Assembly: GCF_038405225.1 (NCBI RefSeq)
Contig: NZ_CP151657.1
Location: 1,054,001-1,118,000 of the forward strand
Length of the DNA stretch: 64,000 nucleotides
DNA from: Arthrobacter citreus
GTDB taxonomy: Bacteria; Actinomycetota; Actinomycetes; Actinomycetales; Micrococcaceae
Direction: 5' to 3'
Shown piece after piece: positions 36,849 to 46,126 of the stretch (its first letter is position 1; every line of letters begins with the position of its first letter). Under the pieces are notes generated by a model, which had not been told where the DNA came from, searched no databases, and saw only the letters and a program-made list of their open reading frames with translations. Made by a program: the position numbers and the translations under genes.

Positions 36849-37691
36849 CTACGGAACTGTCAGGAAGTCGATGACTTCCTCCACACGGCCCAGCAGTGAG
36901 GGCTCAAGATCGGCATAGGAGGTCACGCTTCCCAGCAGCTTCTTCCAGCCCAGAGCCACGTCAGTGTGGTCACGGTGCGGCCAGCCCAGGCCCTTGAGGA
37001 TGCCCGTCTTCCAGTCCTCGTGCCGGGGGACCACAGGCCATGCGGAGAGCCCGATGGTTTGAGGTTTGATGGCCTGCCAGACGTCAACGTACGGATGTCC
37101 GACGATCAGCACGTTGCCGCGGGCGCCGGGGTGCTTCATGGCGTCGGCGGCAATGCGGGATTCCTTGGATCCGGCCACCAGATGGTCCACCAGGATGCCC
37201 AGCCGGCGTTCCGGGCCGGGGTTGAAATCGCGGACGGCGGCATACAGGTCATCCACACCGTGAAGGGGCTCGACGACGATTCCCTCCACGCGCAGGTCAT
37301 CACCCCACACCTTCTCCACCAGTTCGGCGTCGTGCTTTCCTTCCACCCAAATCCGGCTGGCCCTCGCGGTGCGGGCCCGGGTGTTCTCCACGCGGAGGGA
37401 GCCCGACGCCGTCCGGCGGGATGCCGGCGCCTGCGCCTTTACCGCGGGAACCACTTCCACCGGCTCGCCGTCGAGCAGGAATCCGAAGCCCAGCTCAAAG
37501 GACTTCGTCTTGCCCCGCCGGTCCTCGAGCACCATCAGGTGCAGACCGCCGGACTTCTCCACCCGGACCACCGCGCCAACCCATCCGGTCTGCACGTCCT
37601 CGAGCACCAAACCCGACTCCGCTCCGACTTTGGGCAGGGATTTCCGGGCCGGAGCACTGATGTCCTGCGGCCCCCACGAAAAGTTCGACAC
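36849..37691 (-). CDS. DUF3097 protein
   Basis: A 280-residue protein of a mainly actinobacterial family. The N-terminal half (about residues 20-100) may form a beta-rich domain. The central region from RIWVEGKHDAELVEKVWGDDL through RLGILVDHLVAG carries E-G-K-x-D and V-D-x-L patterns that resemble a Toprim metal site; this is my reading, not an established function. GTG start at 37691 with GAGGAAA about 6 bases upstream; a longer in-frame reading to 37778 was rejected. Divergent from the hrcA operon. Confidence 0.88.
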   Translation of the reverse strand: MSNFSWGPQDISAPARKSLPKVGAESGLVLEDVQTGWVGAVVRVEKSGGLHLMVLEDRRGKTKSFELGFGFLLDGEPVEVVPAVKAQAPASRRTASGSLRVENTRARTARASRIWVEGKHDAELVEKVWGDDLRVEGIVVEPLHGVDDLYAAVRDFNPGPERRLGILVDHLVAGSKESRIAADAMKHPGARGNVLIVGHPYVDVWQAIKPQTIGLSAWPVVPRHEDWKTGILKGLGWPHRDHTDVALGWKKLLGSVTSYADLEPSLLGRVEEVIDFLTVP

Positions 37692-37794
37692 GGGTGTTTC
37701 CTCGCTTTGGTTGGTTCCGGTGCTGCTGCCAAATGCACGTCCGGCACATGAGCGGCACGGGCCACTCAATGCTAGCAACGACCCCGATCCGTAC

Positions 37795-37826
37795 TAGACT
37801 TAGCACTTAGGCATGGTGAGTGCTAA
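37795..37826 (+). promoter_or_regulatory. hrcA promoter -10 and CIRCE operator
   Basis: TTAGCACTT (37800-37808), nine bases, then GAGTGCTAA (37818-37826) matches the CIRCE consensus (TTAGCACTC-N9-GAGTGCTAA) at all but one position, the last base of the left arm. TAGACT (37795-37800) is a fitting -10 that directly abuts CIRCE, so bound HrcA would block transcription start. This predicts autoregulation of hrcA-dnaJ-rsmE. Confidence 0.88.
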
Positions 37827-37906
37827 CCGGTTACCGCCGGAAGGCAGGGAGCGGCAGGGAACCGGCGGCGAAGAACCAGACGGCCATCAGCGAGGGAGGG
37901 AAAACC

Positions 37907-38920
37907 ATGAGTGAACCACGCAGACTCGAGGTGCTCCGGGCCATTGTTGAGGACTACGTCCACTCGCGTGAGCCCGTGGGTTCCAAGGCGCTGGTTGAGC
38001 GGCACCAGCTGGGGGTATCAAGCGCAACCATCCGCAACGACATGGCAGCCCTTGAAGAGGAAGGGCTGATTGTCGCGCCCCATACCTCGGCCGGACGCAT
38101 TCCCACGGACAAGGGCTACCGCCTGTTCGTTGACCGGATTTCCGATGTGAAGCCGCTGTCGGCGGCTGAGCGGAAGGCCATCCAAACCCTGCTGGAGGGC
38201 GCTGAGGACCTCGACGACGTCATGGAGCGCACCGTCCGGCTGCTGTCACAGCTCACCAACCAGGTGGCCGTGGTGCAGTATCCGCATCTGGGCAACGCTC
38301 GGGTGCGTCACATCGAATTTGTGCTGCTGGCACCGGCACAGGTGCTGGTGGTGCTGATTTCAACCACCGGCAGGGTGGAGCAGCGCGTCATCACGATGCC
38401 GGACCAGGTGGCGGAACCGGACCTGCTGGACCTGCGCCAGCATTTCCTCGCCGCACTGAGCGGAACCCCGCTGACCCGGATCACCGGGCAGCTGGCTGAA
38501 TGCCTGGCGACGGTTCCGGCCCAGAAGCGGCGCAACGCCAGCGCCCTGGCCCGAAGCCTGGAGCAGCTGGCCGGAATCAACCGGGAAGACCGGATGGTGA
38601 TGGCGGGGACCGCCAACCTGGCGCGGTCCACCGTAGACTTTCCCCTGACGATTGGCCCCATCCTCGAAGCGCTCGAGGAACAAGTGGTCATGCTTCGTTT
38701 GTTGTCTGAAATGGAGCAGGACGCCCGGGGCGTTTCGGTCCGGATTGGCCGGGAGAACCCCCACGGTTCCCTGGCGGAAGCATCAGTGGTGGCAACCGGA
38801 TATGGTCCGGACTCCTCGGCCAAGGTGGGAGTGCTGGGACCAACCCGGATGGACTATCCCAACACCATGGCAACAGTCCGCGCGGTGGCCCGCTATCTGT
38901 CCCGGATACTGAACAACTAG
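37907..38920 (+). CDS. hrcA: Heat-inducible transcription repressor HrcA
   Basis: Represses chaperone genes by binding CIRCE; GroEL is needed for activity in other bacteria. The 337-residue protein has the winged-helix N-terminus ([25 protein letters not shown], read as two pieces around the helix) and a C-terminal GAF-like domain. I chose the ATG at 37907 with GAGGGAGGG ending 6 bases upstream; a start at 37820 has no family support and would overlap the CIRCE box. It is followed by dnaJ. Confidence 0.96.
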   Translation: MSEPRRLEVLRAIVEDYVHSREPVGSKALVERHQLGVSSATIRNDMAALEEEGLIVAPHTSAGRIPTDKGYRLFVDRISDVKPLSAAERKAIQTLLEGAEDLDDVMERTVRLLSQLTNQVAVVQYPHLGNARVRHIEFVLLAPAQVLVVLISTTGRVEQRVITMPDQVAEPDLLDLRQHFLAALSGTPLTRITGQLAECLATVPAQKRRNASALARSLEQLAGINREDRMVMAGTANLARSTVDFPLTIGPILEALEEQVVMLRLLSEMEQDARGVSVRIGRENPHGSLAEASVVATGYGPDSSAKVGVLGPTRMDYPNTMATVRAVARYLSRILNN

Positions 38921-39055
38921 AAAAACGTTAGAGAATACAGCAGCAGTCGCCGGTTCCGGCCCGCCTGAGGGCGGGCCGGTTCCGGCGGGAGTCTCCGAAG
39001 CGGAGACGACGCCGCAGAAGCGGACACTGCAACTTACAGGAAGCGATGTGCACGA

Positions 39056-40198
39056 GTGAGCGATCACTACCAGGTCCTGGGTGTCGGACGCGACGCCACG
39101 GGCGAAGAAATCAAGAAGGCGTACCGGAAGCTTGCCCGCAAGCTGCACCCGGACGTTAACTCCGCTCCCGGAGCGCAGGACGAGTTCAAGGCCGTTACGC
39201 ACGCCTACGAGGTCCTGGCGGACCCGCAGAAGCGCCGGATCTACGACACCACCGGCAATGAAAACGGCAATGACAACGGTTTTGGCGGCGGAGCCGGCTT
39301 CGGCGGCCAGGGCTTTGGCTTCCAGGATATTTTCGACACGTTCTTCGGCGGAGCCGGAGCGGGCGGCGGCCGTGGCCCGGCATCGCGCACCCGCCGCGGC
39401 CAGGACGCCCTGATCAACGTGCGGATCGACCTCAAGGACGCCGTCTTCGGCACCAACAAGAAGATCGAGGTCGACACCGCCGTCACCTGCCCGACGTGCG
39501 ACGGCAGCTGCTGCCAGCCCGGCACGTCACCGCGGACCTGCGACATCTGCCACGGCACCGGGCAGGTGCAGCGCGCGGTGCGCTCCATCCTGGGCCAGGT
39601 CATGACCAGCGCCCCGTGTGGTTCCTGCCAGGGTTACGGATCCGTCATCCCCGACCCCTGCCACGAATGCGCCGGCGAGGGACGCGTCCGTTCGCGCCGC
39701 TCACTGAACATCAAGATCCCGGCGGGTGTTGCCACCGGTACGCGCATCCAGCTCGGCGGACAGGGCGAAGCCGGCACCGCCGGCGGACCGCAGGGAGACC
39801 TGTACGTGGAGATCCGGGTTAACGCCGATCCAACGTTTGTGCGTGAGGGAGATGACCTGCACGCCACGTTGACGGTCCCCATGACCGCTGCCGCCCTAGG
39901 CTCGTCGATCAACTTCGAAACGTTCGACGGCGACCGCGAAATCACCGTCAAGGCGGGCACCCAGTCCGGTGAAATCACCACGCTCAAGGGCCTCGGTGTT
40001 ACCCACCTGCGCGGCTACGGCCGTGGAGACCTGCTGGTCCACCTGCATGTTGAAACCCCGCAGAAGCTGGACGCGGAGCAGGAGGAACTGCTCCGCAAGC
40101 TGGCGCAGCTGCGCGGCGAGGAATACGCCGAGGGCCGCCTGGCCAGCAGCGGGACCGGCGTCTTTGCCCGGCTGCGGGACCGGCTGGGCAACCTGTAA
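39056..40198 (+). CDS. dnaJ: Chaperone DnaJ (actinobacterial DnaJ2)
   Basis: Delivers unfolded proteins to DnaK and stimulates its ATPase. The J domain has the H31-P32-D33 motif, followed by a Gly/Phe-rich region (about residues 70-110), a zinc domain with four CxxC repeats (CPTC, CDIC, CGSC, CHEC) and a C-terminal substrate-binding domain. At 380 residues it is the type encoded beside hrcA; the other dnaJ of actinobacteria sits with dnaK and grpE. GTG start at 39056; AGGAAG is about 12 bases upstream. Confidence 0.96.
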   Translation: MSDHYQVLGVGRDATGEEIKKAYRKLARKLHPDVNSAPGAQDEFKAVTHAYEVLADPQKRRIYDTTGNENGNDNGFGGGAGFGGQGFGFQDIFDTFFGGAGAGGGRGPASRTRRGQDALINVRIDLKDAVFGTNKKIEVDTAVTCPTCDGSCCQPGTSPRTCDICHGTGQVQRAVRSILGQVMTSAPCGSCQGYGSVIPDPCHECAGEGRVRSRRSLNIKIPAGVATGTRIQLGGQGEAGTAGGPQGDLYVEIRVNADPTFVREGDDLHATLTVPMTAAALGSSINFETFDGDREITVKAGTQSGEITTLKGLGVTHLRGYGRGDLLVHLHVETPQKLDAEQEELLRKLAQLRGEEYAEGRLASSGTGVFARLRDRLGNL

Positions 40199-40201
40199 CG
40201 C

Positions 40202-40966
40202 ATGACCAACCCCATTTTCTTCGGTGATCCGGGCGCGGTGCGCGCTGCCGTGCCCGGATCCGTGGTTGTCATCGAGGGCCCGGAGGCCCACCATGCCGTT
40301 GCCGTGAAGCGGCTTGCCCCGGGAGAACCGGTGGATATCGTGGACGGCGCCGGACGGCGGCTGTCGGGAACAGTGTCCGCCGCCTCGCCTGCACGGCTGG
40401 AAGTCAGCGTGGAAACCGTGACCGAAGAGGATGCAGCAACCGAAACACTGATCCTGGTCCAGGCCCTGGCCAAGGGCGGGCGCGATGAACAGGCCATCGA
40501 AGCGGCCACCGAACTTGGCGTGGACCGGGTCATACCGTGGCAGTCCGAACGCAGCATCGTCCGCTGGCGCGCCGACAAGGCAGCGAAGGGGCAGGCAAAG
40601 TGGCAGGGCATTGTCACCGCCGCGGCCAAGCAGTCCCGACGGTCAGCCATCCCGCCGGTCGAAGACATGGTGGAATCAAAAGCGCTGGCGGCCCGGCTTG
40701 CAGGCGTGGACCTGGTGCTGGTGCTGCATGAGGAGGCCGACGGCGCCCTGGCCCCAACGGTTGCCGAGGCGCGCGGACGCGCCGGGGACCGGCCCCTGAG
40801 CATTGCGGTGGTGGTTGGCCCCGAGGGTGGAATCAGTGCCGGGGAAGTGGAGCTGCTGCGCTCCGGCGGGGCGGTGGCAGTGCGGCTGGGAGCGCACGTT
40901 ATGCGCTCCTCGACCGCCGGTCCGGCCGCGCTTGCCGGATTGAACCTGGTCCTGGGGCGCTGGTAG
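40202..40966 (+). CDS. rsmE: 16S rRNA (uracil-1498-N3)-methyltransferase
   Basis: Methylates U1498 in the decoding region of 16S rRNA. The 254-residue SPOUT-fold protein has a PUA-like N-terminal domain and the knot motif VVGPEGGISAGE, with LRSSTAGPAAL-type residues at the end (VMRSSTAGPAALA). The ATG at 40202 is 3 bases after the dnaJ stop, so translation is likely coupled. It is the last gene of the hrcA operon and is convergent with the GerMN lipoprotein gene. Confidence 0.93.
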   Translation: MTNPIFFGDPGAVRAAVPGSVVVIEGPEAHHAVAVKRLAPGEPVDIVDGAGRRLSGTVSAASPARLEVSVETVTEEDAATETLILVQALAKGGRDEQAIEAATELGVDRVIPWQSERSIVRWRADKAAKGQAKWQGIVTAAAKQSRRSAIPPVEDMVESKALAARLAGVDLVLVLHEEADGALAPTVAEARGRAGDRPLSIAVVVGPEGGISAGEVELLRSGGAVAVRLGAHVMRSSTAGPAALAGLNLVLGRW

Positions 40967-40988
40967 CCGCTGCTGCGGCAGCTATTCC

Positions 40989-41048
40989 TGCGCGGCTGAC
41001 CTGACTATTGCGCGGCTGACCTGATTACTGCGCGGCTGAGCTGATGCT
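40989..41048. repeat. Three 20-bp tandem units over the stop of the GerMN gene
   Basis: Units at 40989-41008, 41009-41028 and 41029-41048 all begin TGCGCGGCTGA. The first two share 17 of 20 positions. On the minus strand the third unit encodes the C-terminal residues and the second holds the TAA stop (41027-41025), so a gene end seems to have been copied downstream twice. Confidence 0.85.
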
Positions 41049-41969
41049 TACCCGCTTGGAGTCCTCGTTGGCGCGCCCGGTCCCGTGGAAGACGCTCACG
41101 TTGTACTCACCGGCGGGCAGTTCCACCGTGAAGCTGAAGAGCGACGGGCCGCCCGTGGACGCTTCGAGATCGGCGTAGCCGCTTTCCAGGGCTTCCTCGG
41201 CGGGCCGTCCGTCAACTATGGGCTCCACGCGCCAGGACAGCTGGCCGCCTTCGGGTACTGCCGTTCCCTGCACAGTGAGCGCGGACTGCGAACCGGCACC
41301 CTCCTGCGGATCGATAATCCAGATTGGCGCCATCAGCGCAGGGTCCCGTTTTAGCGGGCCTTCCAGGACCTCGTGGCCAAAGGCGTTGTAGCCGGCTTTG
41401 CCGTCCACCAGCAGCACCACCGATGCCGGGTGGCCAACCGTGGTCAGTCCCGCGTTCGATGCCGCGGCGGTGGCGGTGTACACCAGCTGCTGGACGGCAC
41501 GGTGCGCCATTCCCGCATCCATGGAGGTATCGAACGCGTCCTCTGAGATGTCCACAGTGATGACGTTCTTGCCGGATATCGACGCGCTGACGGTGCCCGC
41601 CTTCTTCCACGGATTAAAATAGTCCGGGTCCGACGGTGTGCCTTCGGTCATCGCGAGCACGGCTTCACCGATGGGGTCGCCGCCCTTCTCGGCCGGCTGG
41701 AATTCCCGGTACAGGTGCACATCGGAGCCGTTGAGCCCCAGCCAGTACACCGGAATCCGGCCCGGAGCCGGCTTTCCCTCCGACGGGGGAGTGGCGGTCA
41801 GCGGGGTGGAAAGAGTGCCCCCCGCGGCGTCTCCGAAGGAGATGGGCATGGTTGTGGTGGGGGTTGCCGCCACCACTCCACACCCGCTAAGGAGGAGCGA
41901 AGAGGCAGCCAGCAGACCGAGGCCTGCCCGGCGGTTCCGCAGCCAAAACTGGCGGTGCGCAGTGCCCAT
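41025..41969 (-). CDS. GerMN-domain lipoprotein
   Basis: A 314-residue predicted lipoprotein: a basic N-terminus, hydrophobic segment and lipobox LLLSGC with Cys30. A GerMN domain (about residues 65-205) holds VYWLGLNGSDVHLYRE and is also found in actinobacterial LpqB. A C-terminal Ig-like spore germination domain (from ALTVQGTAVPEGG) follows. Actinobacteria here do not sporulate in that way, so a cell-wall role is more likely; function is unknown. ATG at 41969 with GGGAGGA 5 bases upstream. Confidence 0.88.
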   Translation of the reverse strand: MGTAHRQFWLRNRRAGLGLLAASSLLLSGCGVVAATPTTTMPISFGDAAGGTLSTPLTATPPSEGKPAPGRIPVYWLGLNGSDVHLYREFQPAEKGGDPIGEAVLAMTEGTPSDPDYFNPWKKAGTVSASISGKNVITVDISEDAFDTSMDAGMAHRAVQQLVYTATAAASNAGLTTVGHPASVVLLVDGKAGYNAFGHEVLEGPLKRDPALMAPIWIIDPQEGAGSQSALTVQGTAVPEGGQLSWRVEPIVDGRPAEEALESGYADLEASTGGPSLFSFTVELPAGEYNVSVFHGTGRANEDSKRVSISSAAQ

Positions 41970-42137
41970 GCCGTCCTCCCTTCGCTATTCGTCGCTTCCC
42001 AGCTTGGCATACGGAAAACGCCCGATCCCCGGTCTTGACCATCCTGCGACCGGACTGAGACCCGATTGATACCCGCGGGGAGGCCGCCGGCATTCGGCTC
42101 AGGGAAAAAGGAAGCAGACGCCTGCACAGGCATCAAG

Positions 42138-42143
42138 TAATAT
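42138..42143 (+). promoter_or_regulatory. Candidate -10 of the phoH operon
   Basis: TAATAT at 42138-42143, followed by TGGAGTGTC. Transcription would start near 42150, leaving about 80 bases before phoH. The rest of the 259-base gap from 41970 shows no gene and no clear -35. Confidence 0.5.
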
Positions 42144-42228
42144 TGGAGTGTCTTTGTTAACACAGGAGACAGCACACCACCAACAGACTCTGCAAAGGGG
42201 CGATGAAAGGCCTGGGAAGGCCGAATAT

Positions 42229-43275
42229 ATGACTGAATCCTCAGGAATTGGCACCATCGGGCTGGATCAGCAGACCATAGTCTTTGATTCCACTGAACAC
42301 ATGGTCCAGTCACTGGGTGCCAATGACGAGGCACTCAAGATCATTGAGGCCGCCTATCCGGAAGCCAGCCTGCACGTGCGGGGCAACGAGCTTTCGATCT
42401 CCGGTCCGGCACCCGTGGTGGAACTCACCCACCGGCTGGTGACAGAGGTTCGGATCCTGGCGCGCAGCCAGACCAAGGTCACCCCGCAGCTGCTGGAACA
42501 GCTGATCACGATGCTCCGGGACCAGAGCGCGCCGCGCCCGGCGGAGGTCCTGACGCAGAACATCCTCTCCAGCCGCGGGCGCACCATCCGGCCCAAAACG
42601 CTGAACCAGAAGAACTACGTCGACGCGATCGACAAGAACACCATCGTGTTCGGTATTGGCCCGGCCGGAACCGGCAAGACCTACCTCGCCATGGCAAAGG
42701 CGGTCCAGGCCCTTCAGCAGAAAGAAGTCAGCCGGATCATCCTGACCCGTCCCGCGGTGGAGGCCGGCGAACGCCTCGGCTTCCTGCCCGGGACCCTCAG
42801 CGACAAGATTGATCCCTATCTCCGTCCGCTGTACGACGCACTGCACGACATGATGGACCCGGATTCCATTCCGCGCCTCATGGCGGCCGGAACCATCGAA
42901 GTTGCTCCGCTGGCATACATGCGCGGACGCACCCTCAACGACGCCTTCATCATCTTGGACGAAGCGCAGAACACCACGCCCGAGCAGATGAAGATGTTCC
43001 TGACCCGGCTGGGGTTCGGGTCCAAGATGGTGGTGACCGGTGACGTCACCCAGGTGGACCTGCCGGGTGGGACGGCCTCCGGCCTGCGCATTGTCCACGA
43101 CATCCTCGGCGACATCGATGACGTCTCCTTCTCTGAGCTGCATGCCACTGACGTGGTCCGGCACTCGCTGGTCAGCAGTATCGTGACCGCGTACAGCGAA
43201 TGGGACGAGTCGAAGCGAAGCGCCGCTGCCGCCGCCGGCAACGGCCGCTCCGCCGGGCGGGGGACCGGCAAGTGA
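42229..43275 (+). CDS. phoH: PhoH-family ATPase
   Basis: A 348-residue P-loop ATPase of the PhoH/YbeZ group, which pairs with YbeY in RNA metabolism. Walker A is GPAGTGKTYL and Walker B is FIILDEAQN; helicase-like motifs RPAVEAGERLGFLPG and GDVTQVDLP follow. The ATG at 42229 with GGAAGG upstream gives a normal length; the GTG at 42148 in the same frame is too close to the -10 box for a leaderless start. The stop overlaps ybeY (GTGA). Confidence 0.95.
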   Translation: MTESSGIGTIGLDQQTIVFDSTEHMVQSLGANDEALKIIEAAYPEASLHVRGNELSISGPAPVVELTHRLVTEVRILARSQTKVTPQLLEQLITMLRDQSAPRPAEVLTQNILSSRGRTIRPKTLNQKNYVDAIDKNTIVFGIGPAGTGKTYLAMAKAVQALQQKEVSRIILTRPAVEAGERLGFLPGTLSDKIDPYLRPLYDALHDMMDPDSIPRLMAAGTIEVAPLAYMRGRTLNDAFIILDEAQNTTPEQMKMFLTRLGFGSKMVVTGDVTQVDLPGGTASGLRIVHDILGDIDDVSFSELHATDVVRHSLVSSIVTAYSEWDESKRSAAAAAGNGRSAGRGTGK

Positions 43276-43745
43276 GCATCGAGGTCAACAACGAGTCCGC
43301 GGTAGCCGTGGACGAAGAGGAACTCTCCCGGCTGGGCCGGTACCTGCTGGACAACCTGTACGTGCATCCGGAAGCTGAACTCTCCATCATCCTGGTGGAC
43401 GAGGAAGCCATGGAAAAGCTGCACATTGAGTGGATGGACATCCCCGGCGCCACCGATGTGCTGTCCTTCCCCATGGACGAACTGCGCCCGGGTGTTCCCG
43501 GGCGCGTCACACCGGCGGGAGTCCTCGGCGATATTGTGCTGTGCCCGCAGGTGGCCGCCGAACAGGCCGACACCGCGGGGCACAGCATGCAGGAGGAACT
43601 GCTGCTGCTGACAACGCACGGCGTGCTGCACCTGCTGGGTTATGACCACGCGGAACCCGAAGAAGAGCAGGAAATGTTCGGACTTCAGCGCCAGCTTCTT
43701 TCCTCGTACCTGGGCCGGGACGCCCCGAAGGAGACGCGCAGTTGA
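43272..43745 (+). CDS. ybeY: Endoribonuclease YbeY
   Basis: A single-strand-specific metallo-RNase for 16S rRNA 3' maturation and 70S quality control. The 157-residue protein has the zinc motif HGVLHLLGYDH with His116, His120 and His126. The GTG at 43272 overlaps the phoH stop, giving VSIEVNNES; longer in-frame starts lie inside phoH. The stop overlaps the TTG of the next gene (TTGA). phoH-ybeY-CNNM-era is a conserved order linked to ribosome assembly. Confidence 0.96.
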   Translation: MSIEVNNESAVAVDEEELSRLGRYLLDNLYVHPEAELSIILVDEEAMEKLHIEWMDIPGATDVLSFPMDELRPGVPGRVTPAGVLGDIVLCPQVAAEQADTAGHSMQEELLLLTTHGVLHLLGYDHAEPEEEQEMFGLQRQLLSSYLGRDAPKETRS

Positions 43746-45079
43746 GCGTTGCCCTGCTGATTTTCATGGCCGTGGCGTTCATGGTCCTGGCCGGGCTGCT
43801 GACGGCCGCCGAATCGGCGTACGGCTACCTGCCGCGGCATGAGGCCGAGGCGCTGCTGCACGGAAAGGCCGGCAAACCGCTGCGCAAAATCCTGCAGCAC
43901 CCGGTCGCCCATATGCACGCCCTGCGCTTTTGGCGTGTCTGGTTCGAGATGGCCACTGCGGTTTCCGTGGCCACCCTCTTCCAGATGCTCCTGGACAACA
44001 TTTGGCTGGCCGGGCTGCTGGCCACCGTGGTGATGGCCGGCATCGGTTTTGTCCTGGTGGGGGTCTCACCGCGGCAGATCGGCCGCAAGCACGTGACCGG
44101 CGTCGTCGTCCTGACCGCCGGCATGGTGCGCTTCCTCCGTGTGGTGCTTGGTCCGGTTCCCGGCTGGCTCGTTCGGCTGGGCACCGCCGTTGCCCCGGGC
44201 ACCCAGGGCCCCGACGCCGCGTTCTTCACGGAAGAGGAATTCCGTGAACTGCTGGACCGCGCGTCCGAGGCGGACATGATCGAAAACACCGAAGCCGAGC
44301 TCATCCACTCCGTGTTCGAGCTCGGCGACACGAAGGTCCGTTCCGTGATGGTGCCCCGGACGGACATGGTCTGCATTGACTCCGGATCCAACCTGCGCCA
44401 GGCCATGTCCCTGTTCCTGCGCTCGGGATACTCGCGGGTTCCGGTGATCGAGGACAGCGCCGACCAGATCGTGGGCATCCTGTACCTCAAGGACGTGGCG
44501 GCGCAGATGCATTCCAACCCCGGCGAGGCCACGGTCCGCCGGGTGGAGGAATTCGCACGCGGCGTCCGCTACGTTCCCGAGTCCAAAGCAGTCAGTGAGC
44601 TGCTGCAGGAACTGCAGCGCGAATCCACCCACGTGGCAATCGTGATCGATGAGTATGGCGGCACCGCCGGACTGGTCACACTGGAGGACCTGATCGAAGA
44701 GATCGTCGGCGAGATCGTGGACGAATACGATTCCGAGCGCCCCGAGATCGAAAACCTCGGCGGAGGACGCTACCGCATCAGTTCCCGCGCCGGCATCGAC
44801 GACCTTGGCGAGCTCTTCGACGTCGACCTCGAAGACGACGAGGTGGACACGGTGGGCGGACTGCTGGCCAAGGCCCTGGGCCGCGTGCCGATTGTTGGCA
44901 GCGAAGTGGTGGTGGACGGCGTCGTGCTCCACGCCGAGCGCCTCGAGGGCCGCCGCAACCGCGTGTCCCACATCATTGCCTGGAAGCAGGACCGCGCGGA
45001 TGAAACAGACGAAAACAACGACGACGGCAGGGAATCCTCCCGCGTCCACTCAACAGAATTGGTACCCCGTAATGACTGA
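43742..45079 (+). CDS. CNNM/CorC-type membrane protein with CBS domains
   Basis: A 445-residue protein with an N-terminal DUF21/CNNM membrane domain (about residues 1-190, three or four helices), a CBS pair (about 205-330, including MVPRTDMVCIDSGS and VIEDSADQIVGILYLKDV) and a CorC/HlyC C-terminal domain (about 345-425). Family members act in Mg2+ or Co2+ export and resistance. Old names include hemolysin C; no toxin role is implied. A TTG start at 43742 overlaps ybeY's stop. It overlaps era by 8 bases. Confidence 0.92.
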   Translation: MSVALLIFMAVAFMVLAGLLTAAESAYGYLPRHEAEALLHGKAGKPLRKILQHPVAHMHALRFWRVWFEMATAVSVATLFQMLLDNIWLAGLLATVVMAGIGFVLVGVSPRQIGRKHVTGVVVLTAGMVRFLRVVLGPVPGWLVRLGTAVAPGTQGPDAAFFTEEEFRELLDRASEADMIENTEAELIHSVFELGDTKVRSVMVPRTDMVCIDSGSNLRQAMSLFLRSGYSRVPVIEDSADQIVGILYLKDVAAQMHSNPGEATVRRVEEFARGVRYVPESKAVSELLQELQRESTHVAIVIDEYGGTAGLVTLEDLIEEIVGEIVDEYDSERPEIENLGGGRYRISSRAGIDDLGELFDVDLEDDEVDTVGGLLAKALGRVPIVGSEVVVDGVVLHAERLEGRRNRVSHIIAWKQDRADETDENNDDGRESSRVHSTELVPRND

Positions 45080-46001
45080 CTCACAGTTCCGCGCCGGCTT
45101 TGTTTCACTGGTGGGCCGGCCCAACGCCGGCAAATCCACCCTGACCAACGCCCTCGTTGGCCAGAAGGTGGCCATCACCTCCTCAAAGCCCCAGACCACG
45201 CGGCACACCATCCGCGGGATTGTGCACCGCGAGGACTCCCAGCTGATCCTCGTGGACACTCCGGGCCTGCACCGGCCGCGGACGCTGCTCGGCAAGCGCC
45301 TGAATGACCTGGTGGCCGACACACTCGCTGAGGTGGACGCCATTGGTTTCTGCCTTCCGGCCAACGAAGCCGTGGGGCCGGGCGACCGGTACATCGCCAA
45401 GCAGCTCGCTGCGCTGAAGAAGAAGCCGGTGGTGGCCCTGGTCACCAAGACCGACCTGGTGGACCGGGCGGCCCTGGCCAAGCAGCTGATGGCCGTCACC
45501 GCCCTGGGCAACGAGGTCCTGGGCGAAGCCGGGTGGGCCGACATCGTGCCGGTTTCGGCAGCGGACGGATTCCAGGTGGACACCGTCGCGGAGGTCCTCT
45601 CCGGATACATGCCCGCATCCCCGCCTCTGTACCCGGACGGCGAGCTGACCGATGAACCGGAAGCGGTCATGGTGGCGGAACTCATCCGCGAAGCCGCACT
45701 GGAAGGCGTCCGCGATGAGCTTCCTCACTCGCTGGCCGTGGTGGTTGACGAGATTGTTCCCCGCGAGGGCCGCTCCGAAGACAACCAGTTGTTGGATATC
45801 CGCGTGAACCTGTACGTGGAACGGTCTTCCCAGAAGGCCATTATTATCGGCAAGGGCGGTGCCCGGCTCCGCGAGGTCGGCACCAATGCGCGGCTGGCGA
45901 TCGAAGCGCTGCTGGGCACCCGCATCTACCTTGACCTGCACGTCAAAATCGCCAAGGACTGGCAGCGCGATCCCAAGCAGCTGGTGAAACTGGGCTTCTA
46001 A
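45072..46001 (+). CDS. era: GTPase Era
   Basis: Binds the 3' end of 16S rRNA and checks 30S maturation. The 309-residue protein has the GTPase motifs GRPNAGKST, DTPG and TKTD, a GKS-type switch, and a C-terminal KH RNA-binding domain (from KAIIIGKGGARLREVG). The ATG at 45072 overlaps the CNNM gene by 8 bases. The downstream hairpin at 46020-46042 has no T tract, so the operon may not end there. Confidence 0.97.
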   Translation: MTDSQFRAGFVSLVGRPNAGKSTLTNALVGQKVAITSSKPQTTRHTIRGIVHREDSQLILVDTPGLHRPRTLLGKRLNDLVADTLAEVDAIGFCLPANEAVGPGDRYIAKQLAALKKKPVVALVTKTDLVDRAALAKQLMAVTALGNEVLGEAGWADIVPVSAADGFQVDTVAEVLSGYMPASPPLYPDGELTDEPEAVMVAELIREAALEGVRDELPHSLAVVVDEIVPREGRSEDNQLLDIRVNLYVERSSQKAIIIGKGGARLREVGTNARLAIEALLGTRIYLDLHVKIAKDWQRDPKQLVKLGF

Positions 46002-46019
46002 AACCGCCCAATTGCGGGT

Positions 46020-46042
46020 ACCCTGAATTTTCTTTTCAGGGT
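46020..46042. other. Hairpin after era
   Basis: ACCCTGAA (46020-46027) pairs with TTCAGGGT (46035-46042) across a T-rich loop. No T run follows, so it is not a classical terminator. TACACT (46050-46055) downstream may be a -10 box for the LCP gene. Confidence 0.5.
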
Positions 46043-46126
46043 CGCCGCGTACACTTTGATCATCCACGTGCACATCACCAGTGTTGAACACGAATCTGAA
46101 GACGAATCATTGAAGGGGACCGGCTC

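Noticed and set aside
42148-42228. GTG at 42148 as a leaderless start for phoH
   Set aside because: Only 4 bases separate it from the -10 box, so transcription would begin inside or past the codon; ATG 42229 has a ribosome site and normal family length.
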